Source: Microglena sp. YARC
Taxonomy: Eukaryota > Chlorophyta > Chlorophyceae > Chlamydomonadales > Chlamydomonadaceae
Direction: 5' to 3'
DNA: 64,000 nt
Assembly (NCBI GenBank): GCA_022414725.1
Contig: CM039462.1
Location: 120,267,197 to 120,331,196 of the forward strand
Below are positions 34,456-47,433 of the stretch, one piece after another (positions within the stretch are counted from its first letter, which is position 1; each line of letters starts with the position of its first letter). The notes under the pieces are model-generated. The model did no database searches. It was given only the letters and a program-made list of their open reading frames with translations, and was not told where the DNA came from. The position numbers and the translations under genes are program-made.

Positions 34456-36260
34456 CTAGAAGCTGCTGCTCGTAGCCGAAAAGGACAGCTGTGCTGAGAG
34501 TTTGGGGGGGGGGGGGGGGGGGGGGAGGCACAGGCTTTCCGGGTACCTGTGCCTGTGCCGAGATCTTGGAAAAATAACTGGAGGGGCGTGGTGTGAAGGG
34601 GGCCCTCCCGTACGCCGCAGCTTGAGAGCTTGGAGCTTTTTGGACCACCCTGGAGCTCTCGAATGTTCAACTTAAGAACTGTGTAAATTGATGAGTTGTG
34701 CCCAAACATTCGCTGTTTCTGCCATGGTGGTAATGTATATGTCCTGATGCTACTGCCTTGATCTTGATATGATAGGTGGCAGGTGACCAGGTCCAAATCA
34801 CTGGGGTGTAGAACTCCAGACCAACCGCCAGAATAAATAGATACATAATTGTTACAAGGTTCTATACGCCAGGTATGGCGTCTTACCGTCTGCACATTGC
34901 AGTTAACAATACCCCCGTGCAATAACCACGGAAACCAACCGCCAGGGCCAGTCCAACCCAGAGCCACGCCACAGGTTTAAAATTGAGAGGGTTAAGATTG
35001 GCACGGGTGTTGGAATGGTAACGGCACCACAGCGGATAAGTGCAAATCATTTTTTTATCAAGGTTCAAAACCAGGGCTTTTCCCGTTTTTGAGCCCCCCC
35101 CCCCCCGCCCCCCCCCCCCCCCCCCCCTCTCAAAAGCTATACTGGTTCCGGAGCCATCTGGACTGGGGTACCGGTATCAAACCTGCCACCTGGGTCAAAA
35201 AACTGAAAACTTGTGCACCCTTAAGCCAACACGTTACAGATAGACCGAGCAATTAAACCTAGGCATCAATAATATCATGGGCCTGGACATAAATGTACTG
35301 GTATATAACTATATATACGTGCAGACAGTTCAAGACCATGTCCATTTATAACTTTATTATCATACTACATTCCAGTCTGGTCCATATTTAAATATAGTCA
35401 ATAAGTCATGCTCTTAGCCAGCAAGTGAGCTTTGGGTGGTAATTTTCTGAGTCCCCTGTCATGTTTGCTTGCTTGTGGTGCATTCCTATATAGGGTTGGC
35501 CACTCTTTGGCCATAAAACCCTAAACCTTCGGCCTTAAAACCCTAAACCCAAACCCCCCTCCTCCCTGGGGAACCTCTAGTGCAGCTCCTTTTTTGTTTG
35601 AAGTTGTGAAAAGTATTTCACCCCCTACATAAACCAGCGGCTTCGAGGATGAAGGAAGTCTCCGAAAATGGACAATGTCTATATTCAACCTATGGGCAAT
35701 CGAGGCTACAGACATGGTTTATAACAAACAGGAAGGGACTCGCAACAACCACCATAAACCAGATGAACCACCATGAACTCATTGAAATTGAAATTGAAAT
35801 TGAAATTGAACCACCATGAACTCACATACCTCTCCTAGTCACCTGGAGTCCTACATACAGTCATTCTTGCATGGAATCAGATCCCAAGTCCCAACAGTAA
35901 CAAACGTACACATACATTGCACCCTCACATGCAGAGCACATTCTTTCCTTCATATAAAGAGCGGCCTTTGGTGCAAAACTCTGGATGTTAGTACTTGTAG
36001 AGCCAGATACGGCGAGAACACTACCGGTAATTGCTGCCCAAAGCCATGGGACCAAGTCCTGGTAATCACTGTATCATTTTTGGGCTACGCATGGCAGCTT
36101 CCCACCAGATCCAATAGCCAGCCCCTGGGTCGAACCCAATGCTTGAAGCTGCATTGGAATGCTTATCATAGCAGCTTTCAGACGCACTAGCTAGCTCTCG
36201 GTTTGGTTCAAGGACAGGAGAAAGGAGCTGCCTTGAAGCTGCTACTCATAGCCCCCAAAA
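34456..36260. other. no gene; transposon debris and homopolymers
   Basis: Contains a G run at 34502-34525 and a C run at 35094-35127. (AAATTG)n lies at 35783-35811. A cattggcagcttccca..agctagctctcggtttgg block at 36085-36260 is shared with 51825-51995. Confidence 0.5.
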
Positions 36261-36267
36261 TAAACAG

Positions 36268-36460
36268 TGCTAGTAATGATAACGCCTGGTGGGGCTTAGT
36301 ATTCAGGGAGCCCCGTCTTACGGCGGTAGACAACTGGTTGCTATTTTACCTGGATAAAGCTACCATGGCGGTTGACAGCGAAAGCGCATCTGCAAGGATT
36401 CGACCCCCGCACCTTCTCGTTTCGATGTGCTCTACCATTGAGCTAGTCATCGAAACGGGA
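36268..36460 (-). mobile_element. tRNA-derived SINE with readable A and B boxes, copy 3
   Basis: On the minus strand the head reads tagctcaatggtagagc (A box) and gggggtcgaatcc (B box) with about 33 nt between. The shared body (gctgtcaaccgccatggtag) follows, to aggcgttatcatta. The acceptor stem does not pair, so this is not a functional tRNA gene. The head is a good match to a generic tRNA. Confidence 0.75.
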
Positions 36461-36620
36461 TATCATCGTATGATATCATATGATGCCGGCAGTCTCACTA
36501 GGCTTAAGTTACAATTGATGTACTGATATTGTACATATGATGCAATTCGTATAGTATCATATAATATCACACTCGCCGTTGGTCAACATCATATGAATGT
36601 ATGATATGCCGGTCCTTACG
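36448..36620. mobile_element. palindromic MITE (atcatatgat family), copy
   Basis: acgggatatcatcgtatgat, then tgccggcagtctcactaggc and atatgccggtccttac. It abuts or overlaps the SINE head. Confidence 0.65.
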
Positions 36621-36737
36621 AGATTTTTCATAGTTGTGAAAGGCTTTTCACCCCGGGAGGTGGGTTTCCTAACACAAAACATCAGCACCGAGGATTCAGT
36701 TCAAATGGTTATTTTCCTGGTAATAGTGGTTTTTCTT

Positions 36738-36919
36738 CTTGCCAAATTGGTCAGCGCTTAAAGCGCACAAACGGCAAATTGGTCAGCGCTTTTTAGTGCA
36801 AAAAGCGCAAAAACTGCGCGCTGCGCCCACAGGGGGTTGAAAAAACTGCGCAAAACGCGCAGAGGGGCTCAAAAAGGCAGCGCGGCACCGCGCTGCCGCG
36901 AGCGCTTAGTAGTACCCTG
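36738..36919. mobile_element. hAT-like MITE, older copy
   Basis: Core gcaaaaactgcgcgctgcgc with cacagggggttgaaaaaact matches the intact element at 43171-43333. The right end gtagtaccctg is kept; the left terminus is decayed. Confidence 0.6.
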
Positions 36920-37854
36920 CCTAGTAATAGGGGTTTTTACTGCCGAGACGGTGAGCAGCCAAATTGCTGGCTGAAGCTATGTAACCAAGTTCAAGGTCAA
37001 GTTCTAGAGCGGGAACTAAGAGTGTTATGTTACGTCTTATTGGTCGTACCATACTAGTCTTGGTTACGCGTAGACCCGGCCAGGTTCTCTACTCTGGGCC
37101 GTTGGCCAGCTACTGGCAGATACCATCTGCTAGCTAGGTCCGTTATATTGTAGCTAAGGCAGGCCCTTGTGCCGCCATCTCCGACAGCTACTAATACCGG
37201 CAGGTTTAGCCTGTCGCCATCTCATCACTGTAAATATACTGTGTCATTACCTACCGTGCCTCTGCCCCATCTTCTCTACGAGAAGCTAAGAAACTATAGA
37301 GAGTCTGGGATTGAAAGCATGGGGGCACAATTAAATTAGCATCCCAGCTGAGATGATGATTTAATAATATTGTAGAATACAATCATCACTGTAGCATGAA
37401 CTCAGGGCCCCCGTCGGTTAAACGATCGTTTAGGGCACAGTTCATCAGTGCCTTTTCTTTTTAAGCCCTTCCTATACGGTTGGGCAAGTCCCTTTCGCCT
37501 ATTTGGCCTACCCCTTGACTGTAACAAACATACATACATGGGAGGCGCATACAATTGAAGACAGAATAATATAAAAAGGCAAACAAACTCTCGAACAAAC
37601 TACTATCTTTTTTGAAAGGAATTTCACCCCGGGATATCAGTCTCCCGACACAAACAAGCGGCACCAAGGCACTAGTACATTTTTACAAGCAAGAGTGAGA
37701 AAGAGTGAGTGGACAACGAAAATAATGGGCTAAGGAAGTTCTACCAATCCAGTTCTACTATCAGTCTATCACATGTTCAGCTCACTCGAGCATCAAAATA
37801 TGGTATTGAGACAAAACTGATCATGCTAGTAAAAACTATATCAAGATTGACGAA
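36920..37854. other. no gene recognised
   Basis: Downstream flank of the DTW gene on the minus strand. No exon or strong repeat seen. Confidence 0.45.
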
Positions 37855-38310
37855 TTGATCACTTATCACCGCCCAAGCATTTCTGGCTTGCACCACTGCA
37901 CCATGCATTGCTTGGTATCTGGTCAGTCTGATCAGAAGATCGTTTCTGACCTGCAATAGGTCTGCTGCCGTCAAGCTGATCACTCTTCACCGCCCATGCA
38001 TTTCTGGCTTGCGCCGCTGCATCATGCATTGCTTGGAGTCTGGTCAGTCTGATCTGCAGATTGTTTCTGACCTGCAACATGCCTGCTGCCGTTACGCTGA
38101 TCATAACTTGGAAGGCCTCCCAATTCACTCTTCACTGCCCATGCATTCCTGGCTTGCACCCCTGCATCATGCATTGCTTGGCATCTGGTCAGTCTGATCA
38201 GCTGGTCGCTTCTGACCTGCAATAGGTCTGCTGCCGTCAGGCTGATCACTCTTCATCGCCCATGCATTTCTGGCTTGCACCGCTGGATCATGCATTGCCT
38301 GGTACCTGGT
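37855..38310 (-). repeat. 120-146-bp tandem duplication of the DTW gene's last coding segment
   Basis: Four units (exon-like catttctggcttgc marks at about 37878, 37998, 38144 and 38265) repeat the coding text RYQAMHD and [13 protein letters not shown] on the minus strand in drifting frames. The unit nearest the exon is in frame; the next provides the stop codon used in the gene model. Confidence 0.85.
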
Positions 38311-38922
38311 CATGAGTTTCAATGGTTCCATCAGCATGTCGCCAGTGGAGGGGTCCTTCTCCAATATGGCCAGGGATCTTGCAACTGCCTCATGCGTAAG
38401 CAGATATCCTAACTGCAAGTAAGGTGCAGGATGAGTAAAATCACGTTACTGTAAGTGGGTAGTCCAACGGAAGGGAACTAGGGAAGGTATAGGATGAGAG
38501 AAATCACGTTAATATTAGCAGGTATCCCAACAGCACGGATGGTGTCTGATGAGAGAAAATCACGTTAGCAGGATTTTGGTAATATGTTGTGTTCTTCCAG
38601 GTTATTCTAGGCTATTCCAGGCTATTTCAGGCTATTCTAGGTTATTTCAGGGGTTACCAACTGTTATCTTGAAGAAAAAAGCATATGGGAGAGCTTTTCT
38701 TCTCAGCTACAGGCAGCAGCTTCTAGGCAGATCCCTGAGCCAGCCACTGGACTATGCCCCAAGATTTCAACAGGCCTGGAAATATGATTCTGTCAGCTTC
38801 CATATTCATGGGACAGAGAGAGGGGGTTGGGGGTTGGGGGTTGGGGGTTGGGGTTGGTGGGTTGGGTTGGTGGGTTGGGGGGGGGAGAGGGGGTTCTGGG
38901 GGGGACAGGGCCGGGGAGGGGG

Positions 38923-38973
<51 letters not shown>

Positions 38974-39667
38974 GACAGGGCCAGGGAAGGGGGAGGGGAG
39001 GGAAGGGGAGGGGGGAGGGAGGGAGGGCTGGGGTTGGGTTGGGGGGAGGGGGATTTGGGCAAGTCTCTTGAGCCAAATTTGCCTACACCTGGACTGTAAC
39101 ATACATGCATGATTCGATAAGAAACACACAAAGAGAGAACAAACCAATTAAAATGCACTATGATGAATGCACCATCGTACAACAAACCAATTACAACGCA
39201 CTATGATGAATGCACCATCGTACCACAGGTTCCTTCCTAATTAGGCAAGCATACAAAGAGAGAACAAACCAATTAAACTGCACTATCGTACCACAGGTTC
39301 CTTCCTAATTAGGCAAGCTTGTTCATCACCAGTCGATACCCCACTGGGAGCCTGATCAGCAGTTAGAGCATTGGATGCATCCTTTGGCGGCGCACCGGTC
39401 TCATCCAGTCCTGGTGTTGGGAGCTGGACCTGCACTCCGCAGCGAAATAAATAAATAAATAAACAAATAAATAAATAAACGAATATATATTTACGAGATA
39501 CATAAATACATAAATACATAAATAAATAAATAAACGAATGTATACTTACGAGATACATAAATAAATAAATACATGAATATGTATTTACGAGGTACACAAA
39601 TACATAAATAAATAAATAAACGAATATATATTTACGAGATACATAAATACATAAATAAATAAACGGA

Positions 39668-39698
<31 letters not shown>

Positions 39699-42033
39699 AT
39701 AGTACGCTTCCTTACAAGGCATGAGGTTGAGGGGGCCTGTTTGTTTGCTTGCACTGGGGCCAACCACCAACAGCAACATACTCAGAACTGCCACTGCTTT
39801 TGGTGGAGCGCCCCCTTCTGGGGTGGGGGTGGGGGGATCCCCCAGTGTCACCTTGTTGTCCGTTTGACCAACCGACCGACTGACATGCGACCGAGACGAA
39901 GTCTGACACAATAGCCAACTGTCTTGTGACTTATTGGCTTCGTTCCGCTCCTTTCCCTTGCCACCTGTCGATCCAAAAGCCTACACTCTCAGCCACTTTT
40001 CCGGCGGAGTTCTGCATAGTGACGCATGGGATCTGGCTAAACTAGTCAGAATTGCCCCCCAACCCCCTCGGGCTCCAAACTCTGCTGGGAGCCCTAGGGG
40101 TTCAGGGGGCAGCGTGTCGCACTGAGGTCACACCGAGTCACTAATTTCCAACGCGTCGCACGGAAAACAACACAGTGACAGGAGACCCTTATGGAATAAT
40201 CTTTCCAGTGGGCTTGATTCTCACTCCTCATACTCACTCCTCACTCTTCATTCTCACTCCTCACTCCTCATACTCACCCGGTGGGCCCGATTCTCACTCC
40301 TCATTCTCACTCCTCACTCCTCATACTCACTTCTCACTCCTCATTCTCACTCCTCACTCACTCATACTACTTTGCTTCAGTCACAAGGTCCAAGGCTTTG
40401 GTCCATCTGCTTGGAAGTAGATAAAATTTGCGACGCGTCGCACGGAAAATAAACACAGTGACACTAGACCCTTATGGCGGAATCTCTTCAGTGCAACTGC
40501 TTCTCAATCTGACAAATAACATAAATGGACAGTTAAACATCCAAGAATGGTCACAATGACCTCTAAGGACGTGCCTAGTGGGATTAAGGGAACCGGATTG
40601 TAAGTATGCTGCTCGAGCCAACATCGCATCTCGATACCAGTTACCGTGCCGGTCGACGACCCTCCGGACGGGCCCAAGCGCACTCAAGGGGATTCGAACC
40701 CCGCACCTGCCTCAATGTTTTAACCTGTGCTCTGCCACTGAGTCATTTGGTTCTGATCGGTGATTCTCAATCTGATACTTGCACTTACTTCTCAGACTAC
40801 TTGGCTTCAGGTAAGGAAAGGAACCGGTGGAGTTTGAGGAGGGCTCTGTATTTCCGAAGCAGGTTTGTTTTTAAGGAAAGGAACCGGAGTCCATGGTGCT
40901 CCTAGTTTCCTTCGGGCTGCTACTAGCGGCTTTCTTATGGCAAAAAAGCAGCTCCCTGATGTAGCCCCACCAAAACACCAATGTGCGTAATGTAGCACTT
41001 GTGCTACAAGTAGCACCTTCAAGACTCAGACTACTAGGCTTCAGGTAGGAGCGACAAGTCCTATGCAGCGTCGCAAGCGACGCGGAAAATTGGCGGAGTG
41101 TGTTGGCAACGGAACGAAAGGTGGCAACCAGAGATGGTGGCAACGATGGAGCTGACCGAAGCGAGTTAGTTAGTTACGCGACCGTTGGATGAAGTGTCAG
41201 GCTTCAAGTTTTTCAATTTTTCGGTCGGACAAACAGACAAATGGGTAAACACATCTTGAAGAGGGGGCTCCGCCAAAAAAGCATGCTTTGGTCCTGGCAA
41301 GATCTAAACATATTTTTGGTAGTGTGCGTAGGTGCCCGTTCCTAAACACATGTTTGGAGGCGGAGACGTGGATAAATAGAGACACACCCGTACTCGAAGA
41401 AAACCATACAAATTCTTAAATTGCTGGCTGAAGCTATGTCAAAATGCTGACTAAAGCCATGTAACCAAGTTCAAGTTCAAGTTCAATTTACATAAATCGT
41501 CAGATTCTGATGTGTCTGTGCATACGGTGACTAAAGCTACTGCTCCGGCTTACGCTGTGGTGTCCTTAACATCACGTCCTGTGAGTAATTGTATTACACA
41601 GATGTAACAGTTTCAATTTCAATTTCAATGTCAATGTGTCAATTTCAGTTTCAATTTCAACGTCAATGTCAATGTGTAAATTTCAATTTCAATTTCAATG
41701 TGTCAGTTTCAATTTCAATTTCAATGTGTCAATTTCAATTTTGATGTCAATGTGTCAATTTCAATTTCAATTTCAATGTGTCTGTGCATGCTCCAGCATT
41801 CATGATCACGTGCATAGCAGTACACCTACATTGATGCAGCAGTACAAAGTCTTACCAGAATTCCTGGCCCATCTGGTGGGAGCAAGCTCTTGGCCGATGA
41901 GTTGAACATCTCCTTGGCTTGTCTGTGAGTGTGAAGCAGGGGAGAGTGTGAAGCAGAGTTGGGCAGGTATGTGTGTGTGTGGTGGGGTGGGTGGGGTGGG
42001 GGGAGAGGAGAGGGAGGGGAAGCAAAGCTGGGC

Positions 42034-42067
<34 letters not shown>

Positions 42068-43747
42068 AGGGGGGGGGGGGGGGGGGGGGAGCAGAGCTGG
42101 GCAGGTGTGTGTGTGTGTGGTGTATTGTTTGTGTGTGTGTGTGTGTGTGTTTGTGTGTGTGTGTGGTTGTATGTGAGTGTGTGTGTGGTGTGGTGTGTGT
42201 GGTCGTGTGTGTGTGCGGTTGTGTGGTTGTGAGTGTGAGGTTGCGTGTGTATGTGTAGTTGTGTGTGTGATTGTGTGGTTGTGCATGTGGTGTGTGTGTG
42301 AGAGAGGTGTGTATGTGGGTGCACGTCTGTGTGTGTGTGGTTGTGTGGTTATGTGTGAAACCTAAACCCCGTCAAACATTCACCATGTATAAACTGTGTT
42401 CTGATGTTGGTTGTCACAAAACAAACTATTCCTCTTTGGAAAGTGGGGGACATAGACAACTGTAGTTGTTGCCATTATAGAAATTGTTATACCCTTGGAA
42501 GGGACAAGAATTTCAAGTAACTTGCATACTAGGTTTTTGATGGTGATAAAAAAGGTAATGATAACGCCTGGTGGGGCGTGGTGTTAAGGGAGCCCGTCGT
42601 ACGCGGGTGGGGAGCGGTCTCCTACCTCAACTGGACAAGCTACCATCGCGGTTGACAACGACCTGCAACGCCAAGAGCGACCGAAGGGGGAGTCGAACCC
42701 CCAACTCTTCATTCTTTAGCAATCTGGTCTACCAGTTTTTGATGGTGACTTTCCCCAGCTGCGGCGTACGGAAGGGTCCCCTTGACACCACGCCCCTCCA
42801 GTTTTTCTTTTTCTCTTTTGCATACTAGGGGCCTGCCCCAGTGGCTGGCTTGGTGAGCTGGCTGGAAGCTGTAGTGCTTGGACTGAACTAACAACTAACT
42901 TGCATACTAGTAGGGAACGGCATCTCATATGATCTCATGTCATCATATGATATCATGTCATCATATGATATCATATGATGTCGGCAGTCTGTCTAGGCCA
43001 AAGTTACCATTTATGTACAATATCATCTGATACAATTTGTATGATATCATATGATATCATACTCGCCTTTGGTCAACATCATATGATATGCCGGTCCCTA
43101 CATACTAGGGGCCTGGCCCAGTGGCTGGCTTGGGGTGCTAGCTGGAAGTAGCAGTGGCTGGCTTGGGGAGCAGGGTACTACATTTTGTCAAATTGGTCAG
43201 CGCTTTGTAGTGCAAAAAGCGCAAAAACTGCGCACTGCGCCCACAGGGGGTTGAAAAAACTGCGCGGAACGCGCAGTGGGGCTCAAAAAGCGTGCGCGAA
43301 ATCGCACTGCCGCGCGCGCTTTGAAGTACCCTGTTGGGGAGCTAGCTGGAAGTTGCAGTGGCTGGCTTGGGGAGCTGGCTGGAACTTGCAGTGGCTGGCT
43401 TGGAGAGCTGGCTAGAAGTTGCAGTGCTTGGACTGAAACTTCCAGTCAGCTCCCCAAGACAAAACTAGAAATGGCCAGCAACAGGACACCAGTGGGAGCA
43501 CTTCAACCCTTTCCAGGTGGTGGGTGGGGTGGATCTGGATGTGTTTGTGCCTGTGTTTGTGCGTGTGTGGTACTGGTGCTGGTGGTGTGTGTGTGGGTGG
43601 GGTGGGGTGGGGTGGGGTGGGGTGGGGATCTGGATGTGTGTGTGTGTTTCTGAGTGTGTGGTGCAGGTGGTGTGAATGTGTGTGTGTGTGTGGGGGGGGG
43701 GGGGAGGGGGGGGCTGCAGATTGTGTGTGTGTGTGCGGAGGGTGTGT

Positions 43748-43802
<55 letters not shown>

Positions 43803-44294
43803 ACCTACTTCCAGGTCCCATCGATAACAAAGAGGATGTATGCTGGAGGTCCTGCAACAGCACTTCCATTATTGTCCAGCTTCACATCAGCGACATCAGT
43901 TGGTGAGGATGGGACGGCTGGCGTGTGGTCTTTCTTGGCAGCTGCTTCCAACATAGCTATATGCTTTTCACTATTTGCAACTTCGTCCAGGGGCAGAGCA
44001 GCTGCATGATCACATCATTGATTGTTAGCTTTATTTTTCACTACTTTCACTGTTTGCAACCTCGTCCAGGGGCAGAGTAGGAGCATGATGAAAACAATGA
44101 TTGGTAGCTTTAGTTTTCACTATGTTCACTGTTTGCAACCTTGTCCAGGGGCAGAGCAGGTGCATGATCACACAAATGGTTGTTAGCTGGCTAAGGCTAA
44201 GGGCTGCCAGTATACATAAATAAATAACTAAATAAATAACTAAATAAATAACTAAATAAATAAATATGAGATACATAAATAAATATGAGATACA

Positions 44295-44337
<43 letters not shown>

Positions 44338-47300
44338 AAAAATAAATAAAAAAATTAATTAATAGTACGCCTTATTACGAGGCGTGAGGTGGAGGGGGAC
44401 AGCCTGTTCGCTCGCTCTGGGGCCAACCACCAAAGGGTTGCCAGTAAGGGTTTAGCTGACGTACATTCCACCAACTGAATGAGAAGAGCGACTGCATGAT
44501 CACAAAAAGGATAGTTACAGCTGAGTACACGACAAGGACTCAGACTTCAGGAACCCAGACACAGGGGGAAAATACTAAAAACAACACATTAGAAGTGGGG
44601 GCGACGTTGAATATTTCCAGCGGCAGTGTCATCGCAAACGCCCCTCTTGATGCGAATAATTCCATCCATGCCAATGATGAACGGTTACACGCCAAAACTA
44701 ACGACGTCATTGATTAGTAGTAGCTGATTGTGTTGAATTGGGTTCTTTGTAGCGATTTGTGTCGAATTGGCTTATTTGTAGCGATTTGGGTCTGAGTGCA
44801 GGAATCTCAAATCGGATCCGGTAAAATGAAAATTTCAAAAAAACGGGGTCGTAACTAGCGACCATTTTACATAGCGGAAAAATCCCTGGCTAAGGCTAAG
44901 GGTTGCCAGCAAGGGTGTAGCTAAATTATATTCCACTAACGTGGTTTTACTTTAAGATGAGTTAATAAATCTCAAGGCCTGGTAAACAATCTTGGGTGTG
45001 ATGTCACGCAGATAAGCTGCGAATGGTAGGATCTACAAAATCAGGGGCAGAGAAGCTGCATGATCACACAAATTATTATTAGGTCTTTTTTATGATTATT
45101 GCAGGATTATTGTATGTTTTTTTCTTCTATTTGTTTATTATTATGCATATTTATTGATTATTATATCTCTCTCTCTGAGATATGTCTGTATATGCATTTA
45201 TTATTATTATTATTAATTATTATTATTCTATTCATTTATATGTATTATTATTTATTTATTGCCCGGGTTATTGCATGGTTATAGCTAGTTATTACTGGTT
45301 ATTCTTTATTATATATATACATCCATAAGTGCCTAAGTCCGACCCTGAGTGGTACGGATGGTTTTCACCTATTACCTCAAGTCCAAAGAAAACTTTTTTT
45401 TGCTAATAAGTTACCTAACCACATTAGATCAACATATAAATACTCAGAGTTGGGTTCTCTCAGGTTGTGGGAAGCAGGCAAAGCAAAACATGTGATTGTT
45501 TTTACTATGGGGCTCCCGAAGTCGGTACGGATTTTACATAGAAGTGGAACGGAGCCTATCGCTATCAAAAACAACTTTTCGTAAAATAAAAAGTAGGTAG
45601 ACTTACTGTGCACATCTTTCCTTTCCAACTTACTGTTACATCAGGTTAGGGATGGCAGTACATGGGCAGTACGGGTGAATATGGACCCCAAAATACTGAT
45701 TATTTACATATTGTGGGTGCCCTACGTGTGGTACAACGCTGCACAAGCTGAATTGTATCATTTAGAGTCTTAGCTTTGCTTCGAAGCACAAAGACTCACT
45801 TTGTTTTTTGAAATTTGAAACTTAAAAATTCAAATTTATTTTCAAAATATATTAAAAAACAACTTTGTCTTCAACTTTGTTTCAAACATCCACATCTGAA
45901 GTTAGTTTTTGATTTGGGAATGGGGGGTGAAATCTCAAGTTGGGAGGTGGGATTGGGAGGTGATCAGGTGAATTTTCGAGTTGTACTGCTATCTTAGTGA
46001 ATTCTGAGGCCAAGGCTGAAGCGCAGCCTCGGACCTTGTGGTAGGGGTTTGATAAGCCTTTCGTTCCGCGGTTACATGATTCGGAAAAGCTCGCGCGGCC
46101 TCGTGTCTGGCGCGATCTGGATTTGTACCACAATTTATCGCACATCTGATGTACTGCCAACGGCCTTCCGTACAAAGCTGCTCGCGACCGCATGCGAAGG
46201 CGGACCAGAAATACATGTGCGCGTAGCTGACACAATTGCGCGAAAGTTAGGCCAGACAGAATTTGATTCCGAGCATTTTGGGGCATGTACGGCTCTGTAC
46301 CACAATCTTGTACCAACTTGGGGCGTTTTTTTACTTTCGCACCTATAAAGATATTATTTATTATTTATTATTTATTCATGCATTATTATATCTATCCTGA
46401 TCTCTGAGATATATATTTATTTATTTATATTTATTTATTGTGATGTAATAGTATGGTTATTGTACGGTTATTATACGGTAATTTCGAGAATTCTGACGAT
46501 CAAGGGAGAATTGCCGTAAGTCTGGCCTGGTCATAGTGCGACCTACGATTGTCGATTCTAAATCAGTGCTATTAGGCAAAGATATGTTACGCAGCCCCCC
46601 CCCCCCCTGCGCAGCCCTCCCATGTAGGCAAAGATACACTACGCAGCCCTCCACTGTAGGCCCCCCCCACGCAGCCCCCCCACAGTAAGCCCCCCTACGC
46701 AGCCCCCTCATGTAGGCAAAGATATGCTATGCAGCCCTCCAATGTAGCCCCCGCCCCCCCCCCACTCAGCTCCCCCACTGTACCCCCCCCCCCCCCCCCC
46801 CCCCCCCCTGCACAGCCCCCCACTGTAGGCCCCCCCCCCCAGGCAGCCCCCCACATCAGGAATGAATCAGGAAGAACATTCTCCCTCTGCGGAGCTCCCG
46901 CCCTATGTTCTGAGGTTACCAGTTTTTTTCTCAAAGGAAATGAACCAGCGTCTTTCCAAAGCACCATGGTGCTGCTAGTAGCCTCAGGGGTACTACTGGC
47001 AGCTTGCTTTGCCCTGGAAAGCAACCCCATAAGACTCTCAGACCTACCACTACCCCCCCCCCCCACACACACCCACCCACCCACCCACACCACCAACACC
47101 AACACTAACGTACCACCGCCCCGAACATGAGGGTACAGAATTTAGCCCTTGCGCCTTCAAGAAGCGCCTTCAAGAAAACCCTGGAGTTTAATGGAAAGTT
47201 TGTTTTGTGTGCGACCGGTCGCCAATTCTGCGACCCAGGTGCGACCCCCGTGCGACCCTCACGTGTGTGAGATTAGGGCGAAATGGTCCATTGGTCGAAA

Positions 47301-47402
47301 AAAAGACACTGTTAATGGTTGTGAACATGGTAAGTCCCCCTTGAATCCGTCAAACCGAGGGCACATTTGGAGTCTAGTAGGACACAAGGAAAAATTTAAT
47401 CG

Positions 47403-47433
<31 letters not shown>

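Noticed and set aside
36395..36460. A tRNA gene on the minus strand
   Set aside because: A and B boxes are readable, but the acceptor stem does not pair and the same body follows other copies, so it is a SINE head. The similar hit at 40.68-40.75 kb is rejected for the same reason.
44441..46350. Minus-strand coding region at 45.88-46.32 kb
   Set aside because: No protein-like composition, no family resemblance, and it lies in an intron of the DTW gene without being needed for phase.
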